A DNA stretch of 36,633 bases from Sedimenticola sp. Its GTDB lineage: Bacteria > Pseudomonadota > Gammaproteobacteria > Chromatiales > Chromatiaceae. Where the stretch lies: the NCBI GenBank assembly GCA_011051655.1, contig DRKS01000095.1:1-36633 (forward strand), read 5' to 3'. Numbering within the stretch: the stretch's first letter is position 1; each line of letters opens with the position of its first letter. The position numbers and the translations under genes were made by a program. Positions 23,652 through 32,508 of the stretch are shown in pieces. The notes below the pieces were generated by a model. That model was given only the letters and a program-made list of their open reading frames with translations. It was not told the origin of the DNA and did no database searches.

Positions 23652-24332
23652 CTATCGCGCCCGGCGGTTCCCGCCGCGGCCGAGAAAGCCGGTAACCGCG
23701 AGGGCCGAGAGCAGCAGCCAGATGGCGGGGGGCAGGGGCGTGGGGAGCATGTGGCCACCTGTGAGAAACCCCTCCTGGTGTATGGATGGTGCTAAGGGTA
23801 GTGCTTCAAATTGATATGCCGTAACCTCTACGCCTGCTGTCAGGGTGCCGGCATCAATGCCGGATATGACGCTCCCCAGGGAAGAATCCAGTTCCCCGTC
23901 CGGCTGAATGCTGATGGAGACGCCGCCATAGTGATGCATGTCCGGTCTCCCATTCGGGTTGTTTATGTAATGAAATTCCTCGCCGCGGAAGAAGAGGGTG
24001 TCGCCATAGACCTTTCCACCCAAGGTGACCGTGCCGGGGGTGTACAGGTGCAGTTGGCCGGGGCCGGTGTCCAGGGCGCCCAGGATGCTGATGTCCCCGG
24101 TGGCCAGCAGGTAGATGTCCCTGTCCCAAGAGCTGCGGTCGAAAGAGACCAGGACCGGCTCCGGGATGTCGATGGTGGTGAAGTTGAATACGCCGTCTGC
24201 ATCCGGCGTGAGGCGTATGGAGCCGTCGGGGGCAAAGGCGCCGTCCATGCCGTTGGAGAGCATCAGGGGCGCGGCGAAGGATTGCGTGGTCAGGATTGCG
24301 CAGGCGAACAGCAGGCGGGCGACACTTTTCAT
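23652..24332 (-). CDS. PEP-CTERM-type exported protein (exosortase substrate)
   Basis: This 226-residue protein has a signal peptide (MKSVARLLFACAILTTQSFA) and a low-complexity beta-rich body. It ends in a sorting tail: LPTPLPPAIWLLLSALAVTG followed by a basic end (GRGGNRRAR). That is the PEP-CTERM/VPxPA arrangement of a Pro-rich motif, a transmembrane helix and Arg residues that exosortase recognises. Such proteins are linked to exopolysaccharide and biofilm. No exosortase gene is present in the window. The body has segments such as ATGDISILGALDTGPG and SLGSVISGIDAGTL of a kind seen in secreted adhesin-like proteins. Confidence 0.8.
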   Translation of the reverse strand: MKSVARLLFACAILTTQSFAAPLMLSNGMDGAFAPDGSIRLTPDADGVFNFTTIDIPEPVLVSFDRSSWDRDIYLLATGDISILGALDTGPGQLHLYTPGTVTLGGKVYGDTLFFRGEEFHYINNPNGRPDMHHYGGVSISIQPDGELDSSLGSVISGIDAGTLTAGVEVTAYQFEALPLAPSIHQEGFLTGGHMLPTPLPPAIWLLLSALAVTGFLGRGGNRRAR

Positions 24333-24437
24333 TTTCCTTTCTCCTTATGTCGGGGGGTTCCGAGGGGCGGGGATTCGTGACGACCCGCTATGGATCGGTG
24401 TTCCTCAATCCATGGCCATTTCTCCGCCGGTGTTTTT

Positions 24438-24474
24438 GTTTTCCGGCGATTATACACCCTTGCAGCCGGAAAAC
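24438..24474. repeat. Inverted repeat with a TATAAT box in its loop
   Basis: GTTTTCCGGC (24438-24447) and GCCGGAAAAC (24465-24474) form a 10-bp perfect stem around 17 nt. On the minus strand the loop contains a perfect TATAAT (24454-24449), a possible -10 for the PEP-CTERM-like gene that starts at 24332. The hairpin is not followed by a U-run on either strand, so it is not a classical terminator for acs. Confidence 0.6.
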
Positions 24475-24481
24475 ACCCCGG

Positions 24482-26419
24482 CTACTTGTGATGCCGGTTC
24501 TCCACCAGGTGGTCGACCACGGACGGGTCGGCCAGGGTGGAGGTGTCGCCCAGCTGATCCACCTCGTTGGTGGCCACCTTGCGCAGGATGCGCCGCATGA
24601 TCTTGCCCGAGCGGGTCTTGGGCAGGGCCGGGGCCCACTGGATGACGTCGATGGTGGCGATGGCGCCGATCTCCTTGCGCACCAGGGCCACCAGTTCCTG
24701 CTTGAGGTCCTCGTCCTCGGCCACGCCGGCCATCAGGGTGACGAAGGCGTAGATGCCCTGGCCCTTGATGTCGTGGGGGTAGCCCACCACGGCGGCCTCG
24801 GCCACCTTGGGGTGCAGCACCAGGGCGGATTCGATTTCGGCGGTGCCGAGACGGTGGCCGGAGATGTTGAGCACGTCGTCCACCCGGCCGGTGATCCAGT
24901 AGTAGCCGTCGGCGTCCCGGCGGCAGCCGTCGCCGGTGAAGTACATGCCGGGGTAGGTCTTGAAATAGGTGTCGATGAAGCGCTGGTGGTCGCCGTAGAC
25001 GCTGCGCATCATCCCCGGCCAGGGACGGGTGATCACCAGGTTGCCGGAGCCTTCACCCTCCAGCACCCGGCCGTCGCCGTCGACGATGGCGGGGGTGATG
25101 CCGAAGAAGGGTTTGGCGGCGGAGCCGGGTTTGAGGGCATGGGCGCCGGGCAGGGGAGTGATGAGATGGCCGCCGGTCTCGGTCTGCCACCAGGTGTCCA
25201 CCACCGGGCAGCGCTCGTCGCCCACCACGCGGTAGTACCACTCCCAGGCCTCGGGGTTGATGGGCTCGCCCACGGTGCCCAGCAGGCGCAGGGAGGCGCG
25301 GGAGGTCTTTTTCACCGGCTCGTCGCCGGCGCGCATCAGGGCGCGGATGGCGGTGGGGGCGGTGTAGAGGGTCGCCACCCGGTGCTTGTCCACCACCTGC
25401 CAGAAGCGGGAGTGGTCGGGGTAGGTGGGCACGCCCTCGAACATGAGGCTGACCGCACCGTTGGCCAGGGGGCCGTAGACGATGTAGGTGTGGCCGGTGA
25501 CCCAGCCCACGTCGGCGGTGCACCAGTAGACCTCGCCGTCGCGGTAGTCGAAGACGTACTTGTGGGTGATGGCGGAGTAGACCAGGTAGCCGCCGGTGGT
25601 GTGCAGCACGCCCTTGGGCTTGCCGGTGGAGCCGGAGGTGTAGAGGATGAACAGGGGGTCCTCGGCGTCCATCTCCTCCGGCGGGCAGTCGGTGGAGGCG
25701 GCGGCCATCAGCTCGTGGTACCAGGCGTCGCGGCCCTCGGTCCAGCCGATATCGCCGCCGGTGCGCCGTACCGTCAGCACCGTGTGGACATTGGGGCAGT
25801 CCTTCAGGGCCTCGTCCGCATTGGCCTTCAGGGGTATGTTCCTGCCGCCGCGCACCCCCTCGTCGGCGGTGATCAGGGTCTGGCAGTCGGAGTCCAGGAT
25901 GCGGTTGCGCAGGGAGTCCGGGGAAAAGCCGCCGAACACCACGGAGTGGACGGCGCCGATGCGGGCGCAGGCCAGCATGGCCACGGCGGCCTCCGGGATC
26001 ATGGGCATGTAGATGCAGACCCGGTCGCCTTTCTTGACCCCCCGCGCCTTGAGCACATTGCCGAGCCTGCACACCTCGGCGTGGAGCTCGCGGTAGCTGA
26101 TCTTCTTGTCCACGGCGGGATCGTCCCCTTCCCAGATGATGGCGGTCTGGTCGCCGCGGCTGTCGAGGTGCCGGTCCAGGCAGTTGTAGGCCACGTTGAG
26201 CCTGCCGCCCTCGAACCATTTGATATCGGCGCTGTGGAAGTCCCAGGCCTGGACCCTGTCCCATTTTCTGGACCAGGTGACGAACTGCTCCGCCTGTTCG
26301 GCCCAGAAGCCGTCCGGATCCTCCACCGAGCGCCGGTACATCCGCTCGTACTGCTCGGCGTTGATGAGTGCATTGGCAGCGAAGCCGGCCGGGACGGGGT
26401 AGACCTTTTCCTCGGACAT
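24482..26419 (-). CDS. acs: Acetyl-CoA synthetase (AMP-forming)
   Basis: ATG 26419, with GAGGAG upstream, gives 645 residues, the typical Acs length; an upstream Met at 26443 lacks such a signal. It activates acetate to acetyl-CoA through acetyl-AMP. The adenylate-forming motifs are [47 protein letters not shown] and [20 protein letters not shown], with [19 protein letters not shown] following. The C-terminal [16 protein letters not shown] holds the catalytic Lys that is regulated by acetylation in other bacteria. It is divergent from the isoaspartyl methyltransferase gene. Confidence 0.97.
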   Translation of the reverse strand: MSEEKVYPVPAGFAANALINAEQYERMYRRSVEDPDGFWAEQAEQFVTWSRKWDRVQAWDFHSADIKWFEGGRLNVAYNCLDRHLDSRGDQTAIIWEGDDPAVDKKISYRELHAEVCRLGNVLKARGVKKGDRVCIYMPMIPEAAVAMLACARIGAVHSVVFGGFSPDSLRNRILDSDCQTLITADEGVRGGRNIPLKANADEALKDCPNVHTVLTVRRTGGDIGWTEGRDAWYHELMAAASTDCPPEEMDAEDPLFILYTSGSTGKPKGVLHTTGGYLVYSAITHKYVFDYRDGEVYWCTADVGWVTGHTYIVYGPLANGAVSLMFEGVPTYPDHSRFWQVVDKHRVATLYTAPTAIRALMRAGDEPVKKTSRASLRLLGTVGEPINPEAWEWYYRVVGDERCPVVDTWWQTETGGHLITPLPGAHALKPGSAAKPFFGITPAIVDGDGRVLEGEGSGNLVITRPWPGMMRSVYGDHQRFIDTYFKTYPGMYFTGDGCRRDADGYYWITGRVDDVLNISGHRLGTAEIESALVLHPKVAEAAVVGYPHDIKGQGIYAFVTLMAGVAEDEDLKQELVALVRKEIGAIATIDVIQWAPALPKTRSGKIMRRILRKVATNEVDQLGDTSTLADPSVVDHLVENRHHK

Positions 26420-26501
26420 TGTTTTTCTCCTCATCGGGATCAAGAATCTGCTGTTCGGCTAAGCTTAACGTGAAAGCCTTGAAGACAGAAGGGTGCTGAT
26501 C

Positions 26502-27239
26502 ATGGGAAGGCTCTTTCGCTTGGTTGCTCTTGCCGGCCTCATGGCGTTGCTCGCCGCCGGGCGCGGCTGGGCCGGTGATGCCTATGGGCAAGAGCGCCGC
26601 TATATGGTCAGGCTCATCGAGGCCGATGTGCGGGATACCCGCCGCTATATTGGAAAAGAGGCGCTGGATCCCCGGGTGATGGCGGCCCTGGGCCGGGTGC
26701 CGCGGCATGAATTCGTGCCCCCTTCGCTGCGCACTGCGGCCTACGAAAACCGCCCCCTGCCCATCGGCCACGGGCAGACCATCTCCCAGCCCTACATCGT
26801 CGCCCTGATGACGGACCTGCTGGGGCTGAAGCCGGGCGACCGGGTGCTGGAGATCGGCACCGGCTCCGGCTACCAGGCGGCCATCCTGGCGGAGCTGGTT
26901 GACCAGGTCTTTACCATCGAGATCATCGGGCCGCTGGGGAGAGAGGCCGGGGAGCGGCTCAGGCGGCTGGGATACCCAAAGATTGAGACCCGCATCGGCG
27001 ACGGCTACTACGGCTGGGAGGAGGCTGCGCCCTTCGACGCCATCGTGGTGACGGCCGCCGCCGGCCACATACCCCCGCCGCTCATCGCCCAGCTCAGACC
27101 GGGCGGGCGCATGGTGATCCCGGTGGGCAGCCGCTTCATGACCCAGCAGTTGCTGCTGGTGGAGAAGGACGCCCGGGGGGAGCTGACCAGCCGTCAGATC
27201 CTGCCGGTGCGCTTCGTGCCGTTGACCGGGGCGCATTGA
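26502..27239 (+). CDS. Exported protein-L-isoaspartate O-methyltransferase
   Basis: ATG 26502, with AGAAGGG 8 bp upstream, gives 245 residues; GTG 26493 is a weaker alternative. It has the PCMT fold, with VPRHEFVPPSLRTAAYENRP, IGHGQTISQPYIVALMTDLL, the SAM motif VLEIGTGSGYQAAILAEL (about residue 115) and DAIVVTAAAGHIPPPLIAQL. The family methylates isoaspartyl residues of damaged proteins for repair. Unusually, the first 27 residues form a signal peptide (MGRLFRLVALAGLMALLAAG, then RGWAGDA), so the enzyme is predicted to be periplasmic, where SAM is not normally available. It lies 57 bp before the membrane-bound spermidine-synthase-like gene. Confidence 0.88.
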   Translation: MGRLFRLVALAGLMALLAAGRGWAGDAYGQERRYMVRLIEADVRDTRRYIGKEALDPRVMAALGRVPRHEFVPPSLRTAAYENRPLPIGHGQTISQPYIVALMTDLLGLKPGDRVLEIGTGSGYQAAILAELVDQVFTIEIIGPLGREAGERLRRLGYPKIETRIGDGYYGWEEAAPFDAIVVTAAAGHIPPPLIAQLRPGGRMVIPVGSRFMTQQLLLVEKDARGELTSRQILPVRFVPLTGAH

Positions 27240-27242
27240 AAT

Positions 27243-27305
27243 CGGTTTGCGGTTGGCCCATAAGGGGATTTCGCCGTCAACCGTGAAGCGTCAACCGTGA
27301 ACCGT
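27243..27305. repeat. Heptamer inverted repeat containing a start codon
   Basis: The left arm CGGTTTGCGGTTGG (27243-27256) is two inverted heptads. The right arm from 27274 is CCGTCAA, CCGTGAA, GCGTCAA, CCGTGAA, CCGT in perfect 7-bp phase. The GTG start of the next gene (27297) is the GTG of the last CCGTGAA unit. It has the same layout and nearly the same heptads as the element at 2583-2642. Confidence 0.85.
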
Positions 27306-29714
27306 TTCCCCCGCTTTTCCATCGCCCTGGTCTCAGCGGTTGCGCTGGGCTACGAGATCCTGCTTATCCGCCTTTTTTCCATTATCCAATGGCACCACTT
27401 CGCCTACATGATCATCAGCCTGGCGCTGCTGGGCTATGGCGCCAGCGGCGCCTTTCTCTGTGTGCTGCGGGAGCGGCTGCTGGCCCGTTTTCAGGCCGCC
27501 TATATCGCCAGCCTGTTGCTGTTCGGGCTTTCGGCGGTGGCCTGCTTTCTGATCGCCCAGCAAGTGCCCTTCAACCCGGAGGAGATGCTCTGGGATCCGG
27601 CCCAGCCGTTGCGGCTGCTGGCCGTCTACCTGCTGCTGAGCCTGCCGTTTTTCTTTGCCGCCAATGCCATCGGGTTGGCGCTGAGCCGGTTTCGCCGGCG
27701 GGTTGCCGGCATCTACGCCGCCGATCTGTTCGGCGCCGGGCTGGGCAGTGTGGCCATTGTCGGCCTGCTGTTTGTGGTTTTTCCCGGGCGGGCGCTGCAA
27801 TTGCTTGGCATCCTGGGGACCGGTGCCGCGGCGCTGGCCTGTTGGGAACTTCGGGTCCGGCGGGCCTGGGGCCTGCTGGTCCTTGGCGCGATGCTGCCGT
27901 TGCTCCTGCTGCCGGCGGACTGGCGGGGGCTGGCCATTTCTCCCTACAAGGGCTTGAGCCAGATGCTGCGTATCGACGGCGCGAGGATCGTGGAGCAGCG
28001 CTCCAGCCCTCTGGGGTTGCTCAGCGTGGTGGAGAGCCCGCGGGTGCCGCTGCGCCATGCCCCCGGCCTGAGCCTGAAGGCCACCGCCGAGCCACCGCCC
28101 CAGGTGGGGGTCTTCACCGACGGCGACGGCATGACGGTGCTCACCCGGGACAGCGGCCGGCGGGAGCGGTTCGGTTATCTCGATCAGCTCACCTCGGCGC
28201 TGCCCTATCACCTGGGCGGGCCGAAGCGGGTCCTGGTGCTGGGCGCCGGCGGCGGGGCGGAGGTGCTCCAGGCGCTCTATCACGGCGCGGAGCAGGTCGA
28301 TGCGGTGGAGCTGAATCCGCAGATGGTCGATCTGGTCAAGGGTCGCTACCGGGAGTTCACCGGCGACCTCTATGGCCGGCCGGGGGTGAAGGTCCATGTC
28401 GCCGAGGCGCGGGGCTTCGTGGCCGCCACCAAGCAGCGTTATGACCTTGTCCAGTTGGCGCTGGTGGACGCCTTCGGCGCCTCGTCCGCCGGGCTGCACG
28501 CCCTGAACGAGAGCTATCTCTATACCGTGGAGGCGCTGCAAGAGTACCTGCGCCACCTCGCGCCGGACGGCTATCTCGCCATCAGCCGCTGGGTGAAGCT
28601 GCCGCCGCGGGACAGCCTGAAGCTGTTCGGGATGGCCGTGCAGGCGCTGCGAAACCTGGGGGTTGAAGACCCGGGGCGGCGGCTGGCGCTGATCCGCGGC
28701 TGGCAGACCAGCACCCTGGTGATCAAGAACGGGGAATTCTCCGCCGGGGAGTTGACGGATTTGCGCCGCTTTTGCCGGGAGCGGGCCTTCGACAGCGCCT
28801 ACTACCCCGGCATGGCCGGGGAAGAGGCCAACCGCTATAACCGGCTGCGCCAGCCCTATTTCTTCACGGCGGCCCGGGCGTTGCTGGGCGAGTCCGGGGA
28901 TGAATACCGCAGGCGCTATAAATTCAACATCGAGCCCGCGACGGATGATCGGCCCTATTTTTTCCACTTCTTCAAGTGGGAGCTGTTGCCGGAGATATGG
29001 GCGCTGCGGGGGCGGGGCGGCTTCCCCTTGCTGGAGTGGGGGTATCTTATCCTGGTGGCGACCCTGGCGCAGGCGGTGCTGGTGAGCCTGGTGCTGATCC
29101 TGTTGCCCCTCACCCTTCTGCGTTCCCGGGCAGGGAACGGGAGCTTCAGCCGCCGGCGGGTCTTTATCTATTTCGGGGCCATCGGTCTGGCGTTTCTGTT
29201 TCTCGAGATCGCCTTTATCCAGAAATTCATCCTTTTCCTGAGCCATCCCCTGTATGCGGTGGCGGTGGTGCTGAGCAGCTTTCTGATCTTCGCGGGCCTG
29301 GGCAGCGCCTGGTCCGGGCGTCTGGCGGCGGCCCGGGGTGATCGTGTGGTCCTGGGCCTGGCGGTGGGTGCCATCGCCTTGTTCGGCGGGCTGTTTCTGC
29401 TGTTGTTGCCGGTGGTCATCCCCATGCTGGCGTCATTGCCGGACCCGGTCAAGGTTCCCGTGGCGGTGCTGTCGATCGGACCTTTGGCTTTTTTTATGGG
29501 TATGCCCTTCCCCACGGCATTGGCCAGGCTGGGGGACGAATCGCCCGGTTTGATTCCCTGGGCCTGGGGGGTGAATGGTTGCGCCTCGGTAATAAGCTCT
29601 GTGCTGGCCACCCTGCTGGCCATTCACTTGGGATTCAGCCTGGTGGTGTTGGCCGCCCTGGCCCTTTATGGCGTCGCCTTTGCGGTCTTTCCGGGGCGCC
29701 GCGGTGGGGCTTGA
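27297..29714 (+). CDS. Polytopic membrane protein with spermidine-synthase-like methyltransferase-fold domain
   Basis: This 805-residue protein has about six to seven N-terminal membrane helices (ALVSAVALGYEILLIRLFSI and onward, with HFAYMIISLALLGYGASGAF typical of the family). A cytosolic Rossmann domain follows (VLVLGAGGGAEVLQALYHGA at about 311, then QVDAVELNPQMVDLVKGRY and YDLVQLALVDAFGASSAG), and a C-terminal block of about seven helices. Such fused spermidine-synthase-like proteins are common in environmental bacteria; polyamine synthesis has not been shown for most. The start is GTG 27297 inside the heptamer array, with no Shine-Dalgarno. It may be co-transcribed with the exported methyltransferase. 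Its stop is 5 bp from flgN on the other strand. Confidence 0.8.
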   Translation: MNRFPRFSIALVSAVALGYEILLIRLFSIIQWHHFAYMIISLALLGYGASGAFLCVLRERLLARFQAAYIASLLLFGLSAVACFLIAQQVPFNPEEMLWDPAQPLRLLAVYLLLSLPFFFAANAIGLALSRFRRRVAGIYAADLFGAGLGSVAIVGLLFVVFPGRALQLLGILGTGAAALACWELRVRRAWGLLVLGAMLPLLLLPADWRGLAISPYKGLSQMLRIDGARIVEQRSSPLGLLSVVESPRVPLRHAPGLSLKATAEPPPQVGVFTDGDGMTVLTRDSGRRERFGYLDQLTSALPYHLGGPKRVLVLGAGGGAEVLQALYHGAEQVDAVELNPQMVDLVKGRYREFTGDLYGRPGVKVHVAEARGFVAATKQRYDLVQLALVDAFGASSAGLHALNESYLYTVEALQEYLRHLAPDGYLAISRWVKLPPRDSLKLFGMAVQALRNLGVEDPGRRLALIRGWQTSTLVIKNGEFSAGELTDLRRFCRERAFDSAYYPGMAGEEANRYNRLRQPYFFTAARALLGESGDEYRRRYKFNIEPATDDRPYFFHFFKWELLPEIWALRGRGGFPLLEWGYLILVATLAQAVLVSLVLILLPLTLLRSRAGNGSFSRRRVFIYFGAIGLAFLFLEIAFIQKFILFLSHPLYAVAVVLSSFLIFAGLGSAWSGRLAAARGDRVVLGLAVGAIALFGGLFLLLLPVVIPMLASLPDPVKVPVAVLSIGPLAFFMGMPFPTALARLGDESPGLIPWAWGVNGCASVISSVLATLLAIHLGFSLVVLAALALYGVAFAVFPGRRGGA

Positions 29715-29719
29715 TGGGA

Positions 29720-30193
29720 CTATGCCTTGGCCAGGCGCTGGGAGGCGGCGTTGCCATGGGTCTGGCCGCTGCGCCCATAGGTCGGAGAGGTGCTTGCCCG
29801 GCCGGTCAGGATATCGAGGGCCAGGGTGATATGCCGCTGGGTCAGTGCCACGATGCTGCCGTTGATTTCATTTTGGCGCTTCAGCTTTCCGGCCAGGCTC
29901 CGGAGTTCACGCCACTGCCCGGCAACAGGGGTGTCGCCGGGAAGGGATTGCACCAGGGCCTCCATGCCGGCGGCCCCGGAAGAGAATCCCTGGTCGACGA
30001 GAAATTGCTCCCGCTTCGCATGGTGGCGCTCGAGCTCTTTCAGGCAGTCGAGTTTTTTCAGGCTGATGGCGGTGATACGGTCCGGGTCCGGCTGACCCAA
30101 TGCCTGGTGTTCCTCAATCAGGATGTCCAACAATTGGCGGGTGTGTTTCAGTTCCGTTGCCAGCAGCCTGGATAGTTGTTGCGGTTGCTTCAT
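29720..30193 (-). CDS. flgN: Flagellar export chaperone FlgN
   Basis: This 157-residue, largely helical protein has the FlgN pattern: a long N-terminal coiled coil (LLATELKHTRQLLDILIEEH and DCLKELERHHAKREQFLVDQ) and a C-terminal tail with ILTGRASTSPTYGRSGQTHG. FlgN escorts the hook-filament junction proteins FlgK and FlgL to the export gate. It lies 3 bp after flgM on the same strand, the usual flgM-flgN pair. Confidence 0.88.
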   Translation of the reverse strand: MKQPQQLSRLLATELKHTRQLLDILIEEHQALGQPDPDRITAISLKKLDCLKELERHHAKREQFLVDQGFSSGAAGMEALVQSLPGDTPVAGQWRELRSLAGKLKRQNEINGSIVALTQRHITLALDILTGRASTSPTYGRSGQTHGNAASQRLAKA

Positions 30194-30196
30194 GAG

Positions 30197-30514
30197 CTAC
30201 TTCTGCTTGGCCAGCGCCAGCTCGGAGGTGAGCAGGTTTTCCGCCGTGCTGACGGGGTCGATCACATGGCTGCCGGTGGCCAGGGCGTGCCTTGTCTCCG
30301 CGACACGCTGCGCATCCACCACCGGGAGGCTTTTGATCCGGTCTTCCAGAGATTTCAACAGGGTTGCCGATGATGTCAGACTGACGGTATCGCCGCCGCC
30401 GGATCCAGCGGATGACGGATTCGAGCCCCGGTCGCCCTTGGCGTCACCGACCTGACTGCTGTTTCCGGTATTATTGGTTGACCTGCCGGAAAGGCCGCTG
30501 ATTTCTATAGTCAT
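30197..30514 (-). CDS. flgM: Anti-sigma-28 factor FlgM
   Basis: ATG 30514, with GGGAG at good spacing, gives 105 residues; the open frame upstream is not coding. The N-terminus MTIEISGLSGRSTNNTG is followed by a disordered Gly/Ser-rich stretch (about 20-45). The sigma-binding C-terminal helices include LLKSLEDRIKSLPVVDAQRV and VIDPVSTAENLLTSELALAK. FlgM holds FliA inactive until the hook is complete and FlgM is exported. It has its own sigma-28 promoter, which gives the usual feedback loop. Confidence 0.93.
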   Translation of the reverse strand: MTIEISGLSGRSTNNTGNSSQVGDAKGDRGSNPSSAGSGGGDTVSLTSSATLLKSLEDRIKSLPVVDAQRVAETRHALATGSHVIDPVSTAENLLTSELALAKQK

Positions 30515-30548
30515 TACTGCTCCCGCGTTGAGCCTGCTTCGGTTAAGG

Positions 30549-30575
30549 CTATCGGCTTGGCCGCAAAGAACTTTA
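30549..30575 (-). promoter_or_regulatory. Sigma-28 (FliA) promoter of flgM-flgN
   Basis: On the minus strand TAAA (30575-30572), 15 bp, then GCCGATAG (30556-30549) matches the FliA consensus TAAA-N15-GCCGATAA at 11 of 12 positions. It lies 35 bp upstream of flgM. Confidence 0.88.
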
Positions 30576-30650
30576 ACCGGTTTGGCCGGGTATCGCCACA
30601 GCCGGGCGATTTTGAGAACCAATCGAATATCCGGCCCATTGTCATCAGGT

Positions 30651-31376
30651 TTACATCGAAACCCGCACCACTCCCGGCGATATGACAGTGGCCTCTATTT
30701 CTTTCTTTGAGCTCAGATTCTGCACCCGGATGCGTTCACCGGTTGCGCCGTTGCCCAGGGCCTTGCCCTGCATGCGAACCTGGATGGCGCCACTGCTGGC
30801 GACAATGGCCACCCGGCTGCCCTTTTTGATCGCCAAGGGAGCGGCGATCTGGTTGGGGGTGAGCACTTGGCCCCGCCGCAGGTTCCGCTTGAGGGTCTTG
30901 CCGATGGCCTGGCCGGGCCGTTCCATGAAGCCGCGGTGAAGGCGTGTGATGTCTTGTGCCACCAGCTCCAGATCCTTTGAGGTGAGTATGGCGCCCCGCG
31001 GCAAGTCGCGGGCGGCCACGATGACATCGGTGATGACGGCGACGGTGACCGGTACATAGAGACTCCAGGGTTTGGTGCCGCTGCAGCGGACGCCTACGGT
31101 TATTCTGCCCAGGCTGCGCCCGGCCGGCGGTGAGAACGCCTCCAGGGGCTTGTCACAGGCCTGGAGCCTCAGGCGGCTGTCCAGGCGGCCGACGCTGACC
31201 GTTGGCGGCACGGAATAGCCGGCGGTTTTCTCCAGGACATGGCGGCGGGCCGCTTCCCGGATGCTGTCATGGGACTGTACAGCCCTGGATGACAGCGCCG
31301 GCGCTGGTGATAACAGCGCCGCCAGAAGCACGAAAAAAAGGGGTGAAGCGAGATAATTCAAGGATTTGACCTGCAT
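30651..31376 (-). CDS. flgA: Flagellar P-ring assembly chaperone FlgA
   Basis: This 241-residue exported protein helps FlgI form the periplasmic P-ring. After a signal peptide (SPLFFVLLAALLSPAPALSS) it shows the FlgA N-terminal part (LDSRLRLQACDKPLEAFSPP), then the SAF-like domain (VIVAARDLPRGAILTSKDLE, QAIGKTLKRNLRRGQVLTPN). The C-terminus is RMQGKALGNGATGERIRVQN, then LSSKKEIEATVISPGVV. It is divergent from cheV and lies upstream of flgM, the common gammaproteobacterial order. Confidence 0.94.
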   Translation of the reverse strand: MQVKSLNYLASPLFFVLLAALLSPAPALSSRAVQSHDSIREAARRHVLEKTAGYSVPPTVSVGRLDSRLRLQACDKPLEAFSPPAGRSLGRITVGVRCSGTKPWSLYVPVTVAVITDVIVAARDLPRGAILTSKDLELVAQDITRLHRGFMERPGQAIGKTLKRNLRRGQVLTPNQIAAPLAIKKGSRVAIVASSGAIQVRMQGKALGNGATGERIRVQNLSSKKEIEATVISPGVVRVSM

Positions 31377-31476
31377 TCTGTTTCCCGTGGCAATGGGCCG
31401 TCAATATTCCGGCGCCCCGCTGAATCTGCTTGCAATCAATGCAATTTACATGCCCGGATGCCGGGGCATATTGCTC

Positions 31477-31503
31477 TAAAGCTTTGATAGGGTGCGCCGT
31501 TAA
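31477..31503 (+). promoter_or_regulatory. Sigma-28 (FliA) promoter of cheV
   Basis: TAAA (31477-31480), 15 bp, then GCCGTTAA (31496-31503) matches the FliA consensus with one mismatch in the -10. It lies 33 bp upstream of cheV. Confidence 0.85.
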
Positions 31504-31536
31504 CCTGGACACACCAAGGTACTGGGAGATAACAAA

Positions 31537-32478
31537 ATGGCAGGAATCCTTGATGGCGTCGACATGCGCACCCAGCTCGCCGGGCGGAACCGGCTGGAAT
31601 TGTTGCTGTTCCGGCTGACCGGGCGTCAGCGTTTCGGCATCAATGTGTTCAAGGTGCAGGAGGTCATCCAGTGCCCGCCGCTGACCCAGATGCCGGGGTC
31701 TCATCCGGTGGTGCGCGGCATCGCAAACATGCGGGGCAAGACCATTTCCGTCATGGATCTGTCCATGGCCATCGGCGGTCCGTCGCTGGGTGACATAGAG
31801 GGGCGCTTTGTCATCATTACCGAATACAACCGGCGGATTCAGGGCTTCCTGGTGGGGGCCGTGGATCACATCATCAACATGAACTGGGAGGACATACTGC
31901 CGCCACCCAAGGGTGCGGCGGGCGGCAGCTATCTGACGGCGGTCACCCAGGTGGAGAACGAACTGGTGGAGATCATCGATGTGGAGAAGGTGATGAAGGA
32001 CATCATCGGCTGCACTGAAGATGTTTCCGCTGGTATCATTGATGAGGGTTTCGACAAGGCAGGGCAGCACGTGCTGGTGGTGGATGATTCCGTGGTCGCC
32101 CGCAAACAGGTAAAGCGGGTGCTGGATCAATTGGGTGTGGAATGCACCCTCTGCAATGATGGACGCCAGGCGCTGGAACAGTTGAAGGCCTGGGTGGCCG
32201 AAGGGAAGGATCTCGATAGCTGGTTGCCATTGATAATATCCGATATCGAAATGCCCAAGATGGACGGCTATTCCCTGACCGCCGCCATTCGCAAGGATCC
32301 CGAACTGCAAGGCCTGCACGTCTTCCTGCACTCATCCCTGAGCGGCGTGTTCAACGAGGCCATGGTAAAGAAGGTGGGCGCCAACCGCTTCCTTCCCAAA
32401 TATGATCCCGATGAACTCGCGCAAATCGTGCAGGAGCGCCTCAAGGCTCATGCCGAAGGGCATACCCAGGCTGCCTGA
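31537..32478 (+). CDS. cheV: Chemotaxis coupling protein CheV (CheW-REC)
   Basis: This 313-residue protein has an N-terminal CheW domain (LELLLFRLTGRQRFGINVFK, VVRGIANMRGKTISVMDLSM, NELVEIIDVEKVMKDI) and a C-terminal receiver domain (LVVDDSVVARKQVKRVL, Asp236 in ISDIEMPKMDGYSL, LHSSLSG, LPKYDP). It links receptors to the kinase and adapts by phosphorylation. GGGAG precedes ATG 31537. It forms the cheV-cheR pair that precedes flgB in Vibrio, Pseudomonas and their relatives. Confidence 0.95.
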   Translation: MAGILDGVDMRTQLAGRNRLELLLFRLTGRQRFGINVFKVQEVIQCPPLTQMPGSHPVVRGIANMRGKTISVMDLSMAIGGPSLGDIEGRFVIITEYNRRIQGFLVGAVDHIINMNWEDILPPPKGAAGGSYLTAVTQVENELVEIIDVEKVMKDIIGCTEDVSAGIIDEGFDKAGQHVLVVDDSVVARKQVKRVLDQLGVECTLCNDGRQALEQLKAWVAEGKDLDSWLPLIISDIEMPKMDGYSLTAAIRKDPELQGLHVFLHSSLSGVFNEAMVKKVGANRFLPKYDPDELAQIVQERLKAHAEGHTQAA

Positions 32479-32508
32479 GGGCCGCCTGGTGACTGTTCGG
32501 GTCGACCG

